Positions 32,071-43,950 of a stretch of DNA of 64,000 nucleotides are shown piece after piece. Source of the DNA: Paracyclopina nana (Eukaryota; Arthropoda; Copepoda; Cyclopoida; Cyclopettidae). Position numbers and translations under genes: made by a program. The notes under the pieces are model-generated. The model was not told the origin of the DNA, did not search any database, and was given only the letters and a program-made list of their open reading frames with translations. The stretch covers positions 8,928,001-8,992,000 of the forward strand of contig JAGUCH010000003.1 in the NCBI GenBank assembly GCA_019096065.1, given 5' to 3'. Position 1 is the stretch's first letter. Each line of letters opens with the position of its first letter.

Positions 32071-33330
32071 TCAGAAGTACATAGTTTTAAAGGGCTTGAT
32101 TGAACCTTTCTCTTTTTGGTCACGGTACTCATCTTCTGGCTTGTCATTTTCCAAGTGAGTAGCTAATATCTCATGATTGCGTGAATTTGAGCTTGCCGAA
32201 TTGGACGACCCAACTGATGGAGAACAAAATTATGGTGGATAAAAAATAAAAATTTTTTGGTATGCATACCAGACCCATTAGTGCACATGGAGTTGTTTCC
32301 AGAGTCATTGCTGGAGCTATCGCATCTCTTGCTTTTCTTCAGAAAGATCCCCTTTTCAAGATCGATACCAAGATCTTGGTCTCCAAAATCAGGCAAACCA
32401 ATCTCACTCATAACTGCATTAACGACGCATTAGCCGAAAGGTCACAAGCATGTGCAAAAATAGAACTCACGAGACAGCCGGTTGATTTTACTAGCTTTAT
32501 AGTTTGAGGGTCTTCGATGAATTACTGAAGGAGATGAACGCTCATCTGTGTCACCTGATCTCTTGTCATCAAGCGGTCGTTTAAAGCCAGCTTCTGATTC
32601 TCTTTCTGCTGCTTCTGATTTATAAAGCATATCAAGTTCGTCGAGAGTGATCTCTGGTCTAATTCTCTGCCTGGTTTCGTATTTGCCCTCAATTTGTTTG
32701 TATGGATCTGAAAAATAAATGCAAATAATCTCCTCAAGGTAACTAAGGCTAACAAATTCACACACCACCTCTTCTTTTGGCAATGAGCCAATTTTCCATA
32801 CCAGACGAATCGGTTAGTTGTCTAGTCCCAAAAAAGCTATGACCACAATGAAGAATTCGGCCTTTCTTGATGCACCCCTACAAATAAAAAACATTTCACG
32901 GAAAAACTCAAGCATGTACTTATTCTACGAACTTGAAGAGAGTTAAACCAGTCTCGAATGCCCTCTGTTTTTCTCAAAAAAACCTTGCCCTCGCTTCGGG
33001 GGCTGAGGGCAATGCTTATAACTAAATAGCCCTTGCGATCCAGTAGAGCTACTTCCTCAATGTCACTTAGCTTCAGCTAAAAACGAAAAAAACATCAACT
33101 TTTTACTTTAGAAATTAAATTAGAGAAGCGGATACCTTAAAAATCAGCTCGCCCATTCCATTAAATGCGGTCTTTCTAAAGCAGTTCAGGTGATCTGGAG
33201 TAAGGCAAAGATATCTCTCCCTCCATTGCGAAAACAATTTGTCCCTTTGCTGCCAAAGAATGCCCCTTTTTACGGTGGTTTGGAGGAATTCAGGCTTGTC
33301 TTCACAATCTACATTCAACTTGCTTGTAAG
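32071..33330 (-). CDS. PH-domain protein (5'-incomplete, 6 exons)
   Basis: On the minus strand exons 33330-33136, 32933-33076, 32802-32877, 32471-32707, 32270-32413 and 32071-32213 join in frame through GT-AG introns and end at TGA (32073-32071), giving about 310 residues. The first two visible exons form a pleckstrin-homology domain: VKRGILWQQRDKLFSQWRER and YLCLTPDHLNCFRK (strands 1-3), MGELIFKVLKLSDIEEV, then the C-terminal helix with its invariant tryptophan in EGIRDWFNSLQ. PH domains usually bind phosphoinositides or proteins at membranes. The rest is charged and low in structure, with RRPSNYKASKINRLS and a Ser/Asn-rich stretch (CDSSSNDSGNNSMC). The start exon was not resolved; a candidate beginning MSSQGPKYKSPDGRKFLC lies at about 33490-33410. 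No gene name can be given. Confidence 0.78.
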
Positions 33331-34130
33331 CTGAAAAAAAGGAGAAATAGCCATCAATCTTCTGCTATATTAACCACACAAAATCCCTATGCATCCCTAT
33401 TGCCCTTGGCTGTAAGCCTGTGGCCGTTATCTTTGCGCATAAGAACTTTCGCCCGTCTGGACTTTTGTACTTTGGTCCTTGGCTGCTCATGTCTAACTTG
33501 GTTAGTTTTGTTTGAAAACGAGTATGCCCGCATATTTGCCCCAGCAAATCAGACGGCCGTACTTAGATCGACTAGAACCCAGGATAGACTGCGACAGATA
33601 GTTCATGGATCGACTAAGAGAACACACTCTTCTTGGAGCGACTAGATGGTACCGTACTTAGATCGACATTTATGACAGAGAAGGACCTGGATTGACTAGA
33701 ACTAAATGTAACAAATCTATCCGTGGATAGACAAGAACTAACCTGCTACTACTAGGAATTCCTATGGAGAAAAAAATTTGATGTAACATTAGTTACCTAG
33801 CATAACAGCCCTAGCCGCACCTTTTATTATGCTCTCTGTATCCCCACGCTATGATCCTATTACTATTAACTGCCCCCAACATTTTAACAGCGTGATTTTC
33901 TACCGTGGTGCTTCTTTAAATACATTCCTTCGGATTCGATTTTTTGGGCCCAAACCCCTAGTCACTATGTGATTTGATGGGGTTTCAAGTTTGGCGGCCC
34001 TCAGGATGCTCTAAGGTTGTCAAATGGGGCCTGGTCTTTTCAGCTGATTGAAACAAGGCAAGCCTTTGCGGGGGCGTGGCTGGAGGAGTGGAGGGCATCA
34101 GCAGAGGTGGAAAGAGGAATATTTTGGGTG
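33331..34130. other. Upstream region of the PH gene and repeats
   Basis: May contain the missing 5' exon of the PH gene on the minus strand (about 33410-33490). At 33560-33750 short copies of TTAGATCGAC/GATCGACTAGA recur. At 33855-33890 GATCCTATTACTATTAACTG-CCCCCAACATTTTAA matches the sequence next to the hairpin at 28693. Confidence 0.4.
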
Positions 34131-34137
34131 TTCTCCA

Positions 34138-34610
34138 CCTTTCATGGTTCTAGACAGGGCAAACTTTCATGGAGTGATGGCCACATAAGTATATGCTGCT
34201 ACTCGCGGATGAAATGGCCTCGCGCTCAAAGTCCTGGATGGAATGCCAATTTTTTTGGTCCAGCTCAGCTCAGTTGGTGCCAAAGAGGCTAAGGAAGGTG
34301 TAAAATTTTGGGTGTTCAGCACCTTTCATGATTCTGGACAGGGCTAACTTCCCTGGCTGTGACAGCCACAGCTCCTATAATAAATACTGCACTCGCAGAT
34401 GAAATGGCCTCACGCTTTAAATGTCCTGGATGGATTTCAAAGTGCGAGGCCATTTCTTCCATGGGTTGTAGTATGTTATAGTAAAAATGGCTGTCACAGC
34501 TAGGAAAGTTTTACATATCCAGATTCATGAAAGGTGCACAACACCTGAAAGCTTACACCTTACATAGCCTCTTTGGCACCAACTGAGCTGAGCTGGAGCA
34601 AAAAAGTGAC
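34138..34610. repeat. Direct and inverted repeat cluster
   Basis: A roughly 115-bp segment (CACCTTTCATG...TCCTGGATGG) at 34138-34240 is repeated directly at 34318-34430. Parts recur inverted at 34440-34610, for example CAGCTCAGCTCAGTTGGTGCCAAAGAGGCT near 34261 against its inverse complement near 34566. This is probably a palindromic or nested non-autonomous element. Confidence 0.65.
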
Positions 34611-36010
34611 ATTCCATCAGTTGTCTTGGCTGCAGTCCCAGGAGCTCTTTATTGAAGCCATTTTCGAATTTAGTTCTTTGGAAACTTTGGCACCCCTGGA
34701 TGAAGAAGGGAGCATAACATAATGAAAAATACACCTATCTCCTTGCATCCATTTGAGTTGATTCAGCTTAAAAAATCCACTTCCCAACCTTGGCCTCGAT
34801 CCATGTGACATGTCATTGAATCATTGACAGCTGAGTTGGCAAATAAACTCTTGTAGCCCTGGAAGCAGTCAACTGATCAGGTGATTACCTTCAAAGTTGA
34901 ACCAGAAATCATCTATTGGGATGCCAAAGAACTGCTACAGCTCAAAAAAATCCTCATTTGATCAGAGAACTTGGCCATCAAGACCCAAGACTTTACGTGC
35001 CCCAGCTCGAAATAAATAACTATTATTCTAGGATCTACAGTGCAGTGCAGTGGTACAAAATCTTTTCTAGACGCGCACGTGGAAAAAACACGCGAAATCG
35101 TCGAAGTCAATTTTCATAGGGCTCTAAGCTAAATATCGACTTTCAGAGCTCCCAATTCCGCAGATTTCCGCAGCCAATTTTTAATGGGGTCTGATTATCA
35201 TCATAGCTAAATTTCATTTAAACAAAAATTGTAAAATCCTGAAAGAAGGCAAAACTACTGTTTTCCCTCATGGAAACTGTTTCAGACTGATAGTTTCAAA
35301 TATGAATTTCAACATTTTTCTATCAGTTCTCACTAATTTGAGCTACTTTCATGGCTAAGAAGTTCTCCCAAAAAGAAGCTGAAAGTTGGTAGCAAAATGA
35401 GAATTTGGTGATTTGACGGAATTTCTCATGCACGTGAAAACGGCTTTTTGAACCACCGTGGGATGGCTTTTCTAGCCCTTGCAATCCAAGCCCAGCTTGA
35501 AAAATTGCACATTAACTTGCGAGGCAGCTATCGGACGTTGTGATCAAAACAATAGGCAAAAATCAAGCCGTTGAGGGATCGAGTAATTTTCCTTTTTGCC
35601 TAGAAAAAGGCACACGTAGCCTACTAGCTAACCAGAGCTGGCTATACTTAGGACCTTTCTATGTGCTTGTACAAAAATAAAACTGAAAAATGGTTTTTGA
35701 TGGTACAAAAAATTGGTCTTTGGCAAGTAGCAAAAGAAGTAAACAAAAAATAAGTAAACATCCAGTACGCAAAAAGTAAACAAAAACGTGAATAAACAAT
35801 GAAAACGGTCTAAAAAAACGGTTTTGTGTGGTACATTTTTTTGTACCTCAAAACCAAAAGTGAGCAAATGGAAAGGACCTTAATGTAGAGAGATCATTGA
35901 ATGAACACCTCATCATCATCGTGGACGCCTAAATCTGTCTTGAATGCTTTTCAACTCTTAACAAGTAGTTAGTTTATGGAACGAATACATTTTTGCAGGA
36001 CACATGCTCG
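34611..36010. other. AT-rich intergenic sequence
   Basis: No gene, RNA or strong repeat is seen. 35700-35830 is rich in AAAAAGTAAACAAAAA-type simple sequence. Confidence 0.4.
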
Positions 36011-36011
36011 G

Positions 36012-36072
36012 TATGCACTAAACTTCTCCATGAACTTCTCCGGAAGAGGAATGGAGAGGTTTAGTATGCACT
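36012..36072. repeat. Perfect-stem hairpin
   Basis: GTATGCACTAAACTTCTCCAT pairs with ATGGAGAGGTTTAGTATGCAC across a short loop with one mismatch. The stem is about 20 bp. Function unknown. Confidence 0.6.
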
Positions 36073-36091
36073 TGGATTAAAAGTAACCCAC

Positions 36092-36604
36092 AATACTTGA
36101 TTGCTTGCGCTGCGCCGATTTAGTTGTCGATGCCGCCACAGATGGCGTTAGATGCTTGGCGCTCATAAATCCATTTGATTACGTAATGATCTAAACTAAA
36201 CCTAAATTGCAATTTTGAACTTTTTCTGTAGTGAATTCCTGAAATTATTACGCCACAGCAAGGAATTGCGAAAAGGGAAAGAAATAACTCCTAAAAGATA
36301 TCTGCAGTGGCTGAATATTCGTTTGTCTGCATTTATGTGAGGGAGAATGACAACCTTTTTTATTGTAATTTGAGACCATATTTTGGATTTTTTGCTTTTT
36401 TCGGGTCTGATATACTTCAACGGTGTTGGAAAGATTGTAATGTAACCTTTTCTTACTATGACTATTTATGAAAGAATCAACAAAAAGCGGAAACTTCTCA
36501 GAACCCGCTTCATACGCCAATATTTGGTGTTCGAATTTTAGCAGCGCCCCCTAGCGCCGCAACTGGGCTTAAAACAAAGCTTACACCAAGCAATCAAGTA
36601 TTGA
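36092..36604. repeat. Possible ~510-bp element with 16-bp inverted ends
   Basis: CAATACTTGATTGCTT at 36092 is inverted as AAGCAATCAAGTATTG at 36589-36604. The interior is AT-rich and non-coding. No target duplication was identified, so the mobile nature is only suggested. Confidence 0.4.
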
Positions 36605-37083
36605 TGGTTCTTAAGAATGAGGCAGATTTGAGCGAAGCAGAAACTGGCCACTTCACGTTCCATCCTCCTAAGATTCCATCGCGGGTAAAAGGCATTTCCT
36701 CCAAGCAACGGTGGAGTAAGTCAAGGCACATAATTAACAACTACGCGCCAACTTGGGCCATCAAAGCTTGCGACCGAGATAGAATAGCATTTACATCCAC
36801 TCGTCTCAGCAGGAAAGGCAAGGTAGTCATTTCATATGAGCAGGTTCACACATAAATAATCTTAACTGACTTGATTCTCGGACAATTTGACCTGGCGAGG
36901 TTTTCCGGCAATCCTCGCCCACCCAAGCGCAATCAGATGCAAGACTGCATGACTTAAGAGCATGGAGGCGATAGCCTTGATGTTATGGTGGTAATGCAAT
37001 CTTGTCACTCTCGCCTCAAAAACAACGAGTAATGAATTCAAAACCGTCAACATTTCTTCGCTTCGTCCTTTCCATCATCGTAC

Positions 37084-37726
37084 TCACAATCTTGATGAAG
37101 TGAAACGAGCTAGCGTTGAAGTCATCACAACAGCATCGACACTTTGGGGCCTGATCAGCTTCTAGTGCCACTCGGGAATGAGATCGCGAGAAAAACTTTG
37201 ACGCGTCTTTTCCGCCAATATTGACGCAATCGAACGCACGTTAAAACATTGGGCGAGTTCAAACAATTGCGTTTTCTCCATCAATTGATAGATCCGAGTT
37301 TTCACTTTGTGACGGATGCCGACAGAATGATTTGTTTTAGAGGCAAAATCTTACCTTTACTAGATTGTCTCGTGTCTTGCTCTCGGCAGACAAGTGCAAC
37401 TGCGTCACAGCCCGTCTACCCAGGCCCATGGGCTTAGCCCTGAGGTCGGGAGCGTAGACGGAGGCGGGCCTGGGGTCAACCCTCGGGTCGGCCGAGATGC
37501 GCTTGTTGAGCTCCACGTGGTTGGTTTTGATGTCTTGCACCGAAGGCACGCCGTTCTGGAAGGTGATGTAGGCCCAATCGCCGCCGGCCTCGTCGTTCGG
37601 GGACGGCCTCACCATGAAATCTCCGCCGCTGCGCGGACGGCTCTTCTTCACCTCGCTCCTGGTCGGCCTCAGCCGCACGGACGCCGAGGCTTTTTCGCCC
37701 CGGGCGAAGCTGCTCCTCTCAGGCAT
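37084..37726 (-). CDS. Small uncharacterised gene (two-exon model)
   Basis: On the minus strand an open, GC-rich frame runs from ATG at 37726 (MPERSSFARGEKASASVRLR) to a good donor AAAG|GTAAGA after 37355, 124 codons. The next acceptor in phase (GGCACTAG|AAG, exon 37161-37084) would add 25 residues and a TGA, but this terminal exon is weakly supported. The protein is basic and probably disordered, with one more conserved-looking stretch (DWAYITFQNGVPSVQDIK). The function is not recognised. It lies 241 bp downstream of the Rac stop codon on the same strand, and the gap is strongly GC/CpG-rich (37765-37830), fitting a promoter. Confidence 0.5.
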
Positions 37727-37857
37727 CGGCTTGATTTGAAAAACAAGTAGCAGAATAAGATGTCAGCTGCCTGCGCGAGCCGGCGCCGGCGGGCGGGCGG
37801 GCTGGCTGGCCGGCGCGCGCGTTTCGGCGCAACGAGTTGAATGACACCGAGAGCAGC

Positions 37858-37863
37858 TTTATT
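37858..37863 (-). terminator. AATAAA polyadenylation signal of the Rac gene
   Basis: TTTATT on the plus strand, i.e. AATAAA on the minus strand, 104 bp after the Rac stop codon. Confidence 0.6.
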
Positions 37864-37966
37864 TTCCTCCGGTGTGGCATTGATATTAAAATAGTGGTAT
37901 TAGGGAGAATCATGTAGTAATTATTAATTTCTTTCTTCTTCTCGCGTAATGACTCTTTTGGTTGGT

Positions 37967-38708
37967 TCAAAGCAGCGCGCACCTTCGCGGCCCCTTGGGC
38001 TTTTTGGGGGGCGGGCAGAGGACCGCCCGTATGGCTTCATCGAACACGGTTTTCAGGCCTTTCTGGGTCAACGCCGAGCACTCGAGGTACTTGACCGCCC
38101 CCACGTCCTTGGCCATGGACAGACCCTGCAACACGTTGACAGCTCAACACACGGAGAAATGAACAACAAGTACCTGCGGGTAGGTAATTGGCGCGAGGCG
38201 CTTCTCCTTCAACTTCTCGATGGTCTCTTTGTCCTCCCGGAGGTCGAGCTTCGTGCCCACAAGGATGATGGGCACGTTGGGACAATGATGCCGCACCTCT
38301 GGATACCATTTCGCCCGCACGTTTTCAAACGAGGCCGGGTTAACGAGTGAGAAGCATATCAAGAAGACATCCTGCAAAAAAGAGAGGCTTGCACGGCCCG
38401 CACGATCTCGCATAGAGTAAGAGTACTGTCTGAGGGTAGGAGAGCGGGCGGAGTCGATCGTAGTCCTCCTGGCCGGCGGTGTCCCACAAGCCCAGGTTGA
38501 TTGGACGCCCGTCCACCATCACATTGGCGGAATAGTTGTCGAAGACGGTGGGGATGTACTCGCCAGGAAAGGCATTGGTGGTGTAGCTGATGAGCAAGCA
38601 AGTTTTGCCTACAAAAGGAAGGAAATGTTAGTGGATGCACCCAGCCAGCGAAACGAGCGACTCACCCACGGCGCCGTCACCCACCACCACACACTTGATG
38701 GCCTGCAT
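37967..38708 (-). CDS. Rac1: Rac-family small GTPase (complete, 4 exons)
   Basis: Rac switches between GDP and GTP forms at the plasma membrane and controls actin assembly and NADPH oxidase. Exons 38708-38666, 38608-38427, 38371-38174 and 38125-37967 join in frame to 193 residues (Rac1 is 192). Visible: P-loop GDGAVGKT across intron 1, switch [37 protein letters not shown], the guanine-specificity motif GTKLDL, and ECSAL. The Rac insert helix region ([14 protein letters not shown]) and the prenylation box CALL at the C-terminus are also present. The Leu end predicts geranylgeranylation. The last exon differs from most Racs: the usual run of lysines before the CAAX box is [13 protein letters not shown], with a one-residue length change. 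All introns are GT-AG. A GC-rich 5' region lies upstream. Confidence 0.95.
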
Positions 38709-39402
38709 CGCGAATTTTAAATGCTAAACAGCGTTAAGGAAGCTCTTATCACAAAATTGTTTTTATCTTCAAGCTTCTCCGCCGCAGCCGCCAAAGCCGC
38801 GCTCAAGCATTGATAACAACGCCTTCAAAGGTTGGTGCGCAGTCCGTCGAAAATTCGGAGGTCAGCCTCCATTTCAATTGGAACAACGCTCGACGACCAC
38901 TCACTTGCACTTTTTTGGAGAGAGAAAAAAGCACCAAACTCCAGCTCGGCGAACCACAGTCGAGCTGCTGCTGCTGCTGCTGGATTTCTTCATGGGAGGC
39001 CGACGGGTCGAAATATGACCCAAGTCAGAAAAAGACGCTTCAACACACGGCCAACGGGGATCTTTTCATTCAGAATGGAGCCTTTTCAGAGAACGATGCA
39101 AGCTTATTCTTTAATCTCGAAACAATCGATGCAAGCCTGCTACGTGTCTCTCTCCAAAGGCTGCCCCAAAACGAAGGCAGGACTAGCCTCACATTTGACA
39201 ACTCGCTTCTCACTCGGCCGCGTCAGGTGAACTTCCTCGCTCCTGCTTGTCCACTTGAGAATTTGCCTTTTTCGTTCAATTCTTCAGCAACGCAAGTGTG
39301 GCCAAATGTCCAATTGAAATGGCAGACGCGCCCACCAAGTGTCACTTGACCGAAGTTGCGTACGCACAAAACCTCCATTCGTTGTTGTATCCGTTTAGTA
39401 TG
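38709..39402. other. Upstream region of the Rac gene
   Basis: Moderately GC-rich with a short (CTG)n run near 38964. Open frames here (38810-39349) look like chance frames in a promoter/5' UTR region: no splice signals or recognisable protein. A 5' UTR exon of Rac may lie here. Confidence 0.4.
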
Positions 39403-39759
39403 ATATAATTGGCCACACGCATGTGTCCAGCTCACAGAAATCACGATTTTTTCGAGCATTGTTCTTTCTTTCACAGCAGTTCGCGGCTCATTTACAAACA
39501 GCCAGGCCTTTCAGTGACTAATTGCCCGACCAATTTCAAGACACACCTTTACTATCTGTCCCACCTTTCATTTGGTCCCTCCATGATTTTTCAGAGACCA
39601 CCAAATCATTTGTCTCACCATGTATAGTATCCCACCTTCCACTTTTGTCCCATGTTGCTTTCTCAGTGACCTTCTCACTCTACACTCACCTCCCAATTGT
39701 CCCACCTTGAATTTTGAGTGACTATCTCTCACCACATTTTGTGTCTCACAATCAGGGTC

Positions 39760-40160
39760 TCACTGGTCCCGGGTGTCCCACTGGTTTAGGGGTCTCACTA
39801 GTCCCCGGGTCCCATTAGTTCAGGGGTCCAGGGTCCCACTAGTCCCGGGGTTCCACTGGTCCCGGGGTCCCACTGGTCCCGGGGTCCCACTTGTCGCGGG
39901 ATCTCACTAGTCCCGGGGTCCAATAAGTTCAGGGGTCCGGGGTCCCACAGGTCCCGGCGTCCCACTGGTCCCGGCGTCCCACTGGTCCCGGGGTCCCACA
40001 TGTCGCGGGATCTCACTAGCCCCGGGGTCCCATTAGTTCAGGGGTCCGGGTCCCACTGGTCCCGGGGGTCCCACTGGTCCCGGGGGTCCCACTGGTCCCG
40101 GGCGTCCCACTGGTCCCGGGCGTCCCACTGGTCCCGGGCGTCCCACTGGTCCCACAGCTT
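39760..40160 (-). repeat. 17-bp GC-rich array, minus orientation
   Basis: Degenerate tandem copies of CCCACTGGTCCCGGGGT, the inverse complement of the unit in the array at 41101-41455. Some units are interrupted by TTAGTTCAGGGGTCC. Confidence 0.85.
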
Positions 40161-40164
40161 TTCT

Positions 40165-40840
40165 TTTGTTACGTAGCTCGTAGTAAAAATGCGTTGTAAG
40201 TTTTTTGCTTCTTTGCTAGTGTTATATAAGCTGCGATCTAAGGCAAGACTTAACTAAGAATTATTACTTAGACCAAAATGACTTAATAAAGATATCTTAC
40301 TAAGACCAAAATGACTAGTGTTTTTTAAAACTTAATAGTCTTTGCTAACTTTATATTAGTGCAGTTTCAAAAAAGTTACTTAATAGTTTGTAGTAAAAAT
40401 GCATTTTCAGCTTTGTGTTTCTTTGCAAAGTAGCGCCATATACGCCACAATTTCAGTCAAGACTGAAAGAAGAATTCTTACTAAGACCAAATTGACTTGT
40501 ATTTTCTTTAACTCAAAAGTCTTAGCTAACTTTCTGCTAACACTGTTTAAAAAAAATAACTTAATAGCTCACAGTCAAAAATGCATTTTTATCTTGTTTC
40601 TCCGCTACGAAGTAGCGCCATATGACGATCGATTTCAGTCAATTCTTAATTAAGAATTCTTACTAAGACCAAAAGACTTAAACTTAATGGTCTTAGCTAA
40701 CTTTCTGTTAGCATAGTTTCAAAAAAGTCACTTAATAGCTCAAGTCAAAAATGCATTTTAAGCCTTTTGTTTCTTTGCTACGTAGAGCTATATAATTGGT
40801 GGCAATTAGTAGCGCATAGTCAAAAATGCATATTAGCTAC
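40165..40840 (+). repeat. Tandem 170-205-bp AT-rich repeat, ~3.5 copies
   Basis: Units start near 40186, 40391, 40573 and 40745 with (A)GT(A/C)AAAAATGCATTTT. They contain CTTACTAAGACCAAAATGACTT and end TTACTTAATAG. They lie between the two oppositely oriented 17-bp arrays. Confidence 0.75.
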
Positions 40841-40844
40841 GGGA

Positions 40845-41456
40845 CGCCCGGGACGAGTGGGACGCCCAGGACCAGTGGGACGCCTGGGATCAGTGGGACA
40901 CCCAGGACCAGTGGGATGCCCGGGACCAGTGGGACGCTTGGGACCAGTGGGACGCCCGGGATGAGTGGGACGCCTGGGACGAGTGGGATGCCCGGGACCA
41001 GTGGGACATCGGGACCAGTGGGACCCCGGGACGAGTGGGATGCCCGGGACCAGTGGCACGCCGGGACCAGTGGCACGCCGGAACCAGTGGGACCCCGGGA
41101 CCAGGGGACCAGTGGGACCCCGGGACCAGTGGGACCCCGGGACCAGTGGGACCCCGGGACCAGTGGGACCCCGGGACCAGTGGGACCCCGGGACCAGTGG
41201 GACCCCGGGACCAGTGGGACCCCGGGACCAGTGGGACCCCGGGACCAGTGGGACCCCGGGACCAGTGGGACCCCGGGACCAGTGGGACCCCGGGACCAGT
41301 GGGACCCCGGGACCAGTGGGACCCCGGGACCAGTGGGACCCCGGGACCAGTGGGACCCCGGGACCAGTGGGACCCCGGGACCAGTGGGACCCCGGGACCA
41401 GTGGGACCCCGGGACCAGTGGGACCCCGGGACCAGTGGGACCCCGGGACCAGTGGC
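40845..41456 (+). repeat. 17-bp GC-rich array, plus orientation
   Basis: The left third is degenerate (GGGACGCCCGGGACCAGTG). From about 41101 to 41455 there are some 20 apparently identical copies of GGGACCCCGGGACCAGT. All three frames on both strands stay open because 17 is not a multiple of 3 and the unit has no stop, which explains the long collagen-like ORFs seen here; they are not genes. The perfect block must be very young or actively homogenised. Confidence 0.9.
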
Positions 41457-41671
41457 CCCATAACCAGTGGGGGAGCCTTTGACCAGTGGGGCTCTGTGAC
41501 CAGTGTGACACTGTGACCAGTGTGACACTGTGACATTTTCGAGTGTATGTGTGGTGTTATGAAAATTGGATGTCATGTGATGCTAGTGAGCCGTTGCCTT
41601 GCCTGGCATGAAAACACCTCGCTAATTTTTGACACTCCAATTTCAGTGAGCTGGATACATGCGTGTGGCCA

Positions 41672-42610
41672 CATTTTGTGTCTCACCATAATATGGGTCC
41701 CACCATGACTTTTAATCCCACCATTTAATTTTTGTCCCACCTTGAATTTTCAGTGACTATCTCTCCCCACATTTGGTGTCCCACCATAAGATGTGTCCCA
41801 CCATGACTGTTAATCCCACCATTTCATTTTTGTCCCACCTCCCAATTGTCCCACCTTGAATTTTCAGTGACTATCTCTCCCCACATTTTGTGTCTCACCA
41901 TAATATGTGTCCCATCATGACTGTTAATCCCACCATTTCATTTTTGTCCCACCTCCCAATTGTCCCACCCTGTATTTTCAGTCACTATCTCTCCCCACAT
42001 TTTGTGTCTCACCATAAGATGTGTCCCACCATGACTTTTAGTCCCACCATTTCATTTTGTCCCACCTCCCTATTGTCCCACCTTGAATTTTCAGTCACTA
42101 TCTCTCCCCACATTTGGTGTCCCACCATAATATGTGTCCCACCATGACTTTTGATTCCACCATTTCATTTTGTCCCACCTCCCAATTGTCCCACCTTGAA
42201 TTTTCAGTGACTATCTCTCCCCACATTTTGTGTCTCACCATAAGATGTGTCCCACCATGACTTTCAATCCCACCATTTCATTTTTGTCCCACCTCCCAAT
42301 TGTCCCACCTTGAATTTTCAGTGACTATCTCTCCCCACATTTGGAGTCCCACCATAATATGTGTCCCACCATGACTTTTGATTCCACCATTTCATTTTTG
42401 TCCCACCTCCCAATTGTCCCACCTTGAATTTTCAGTGACTATCTCTCCCCACATTTTGTGTCTCACCATAAGATGTGTCCCACCATGACTTTTAATCCCA
42501 CCATTTCATTTTTGTCCCACCTCCCAATTGTCCCACCATGGATTTTCAGTGACTATCTCTCCCCACATTTTGTGTCTCACCATAAGATGTGTCCCACCAT
42601 GACTTTTAAT
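41672..42610 (+). repeat. ~114-bp tandem repeat array, plus orientation
   Basis: About eight units built from short words: CCCACCATGACTTTTAATCC, CACCATTTCATTTTTGTCCC, ACCTCCCAATTGTCCCACCT, TGAATTTTCAGTGACTATCT and CTCCCCACATTTTGTGTCTC. It is the inverse of the array at 43951-46570. Confidence 0.88.
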
Positions 42611-43950
42611 TCCTACCGCGACCTACCGCAACCTACCTCAACCCCACAAAGTGTTCCCTGGGGGCCCTAGGACCCCGATTTTGACCCCAATTTTGTCCCC
42701 AATTTAGGGCCCCGCCCCCACTATTTACTCCAAAACTAAGCCACTGAGCACATTACTGACCCACGATACCTTACAATGGCCCTAACTTTGGCCCCTGACC
42801 CCAATTGGGACCCCATTTTTTCACAGATTATAACTCAGAATGAGCCCAAAACTTATTTTCACTTACAGCTGAGTGCTTTATGGAGCCAACTCAGCAGAGT
42901 CAAATGATTTCAAAACTGCTGAGCAACTTTCTCAGTACTTTGTATCTCGGAAACGGTGAAAGATATCACAAAACTTATTTAGCAAAAGTTGCTCAGCACC
43001 CCAAAATACCCTGAAATCCCAAGTCTCAGCATCTCAGCCAAGTGACTCAGCAATCCAAAATGACAAGATACAGCAAAGTCATTAAAGCAAAAGTTGTTGC
43101 AAATTAATCAGACATCTTTTTGACTGAGTCTCAGCAAAGTAATTAACTGACTCAGCAACACAAAATGACAAGATACAGCAAAGTCATTGAAACAAAAGTT
43201 GTTGCAAATAAATCAGACATCATTTTGACTGAGTCTCAGCATTGTAAACAACCAACTCAGCAACTCTAAATGTTGAGCTAGAGAGCTGAAATTTATATAT
43301 ATAGCTCCTCTACAAGTTATAGTTTAGGGGGGCCCAGAAAAAGTGGCCAATTTTTCTAAGTGCTCCGCTTGAGCTGAAACTTGGTACGATAGATCTAGTC
43401 ACAATCTGAGCAGATAATCCCTAATAAACATATGCCCAAAAATGCTCATCAGGCAATAACCGGAGATATCATGCTTCAAAGTTTATCAATTTTTAATCAT
43501 CCGTCTGCTGAGATTTACAGAGACAAGATGCCGCCAGTACTGCTAAATAGCAGCCCGCCTGCCAAGGTTTACGGAGACATGAAGGGGAGATGCTGAGTTT
43601 ACTTACAAATAAAAGTTATAAAGAATGTCAAGACAAATTCATAGCCACAAAAAGAAGTGCAATGGGACGCTCCGTTGCTGAGATATTGCGTGCCAAAGTT
43701 TACTATATAGTCTTTGTTTACTTTTCATTTTGGCCCGAATTTGGGCTCTTTTTGGGGCTGAAACAGCGGGAAAAGTGGTAATTTTTTCTGCCAAGTCTTC
43801 CTTCTACTGTTTTCTTAGACTTTTTTTACAGTGGAATTTCCCGCGGAAAACACTTCGCGTTAAATTTCGGCCGATAAATTTAAAGTTGAAATGCGGTCTT
43901 CAACTACAAATAAACCATGTAGAGGAGGTTGCCCTGACTTCATAAGTTCA
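42611..43950. repeat. Centre of the family C palindrome
   Basis: Non-array sequence between the two 114-bp arrays. It includes a roughly 105-bp direct duplication (TGACAAGATACAGCAAAGTC units at about 43060 and 43165) and repeated GACTCAGCA/CTGAGTCTCAGCA words. The right part (43260-43900) has no recognisable gene; the longest frames are about 70 codons and look fortuitous. Confidence 0.55.

Noticed and set aside
36601-36855. 84-codon plus-strand frame
   Set aside because: Typical length for chance, no domain or splice support, and it begins inside the right end of a possible small element.
38810-39349. 180-codon frame upstream of the Rac gene
   Set aside because: No recognisable protein features, overlaps another frame of similar length, and lies in the promoter/5' UTR region.
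40820-41576. Long overlapping ORFs on both strands with collagen-like Gly-Pro repeats
   Set aside because: They are a consequence of the 17-bp unit lacking stop codons in any frame; no start context, splice site or non-repeat domain supports a protein.
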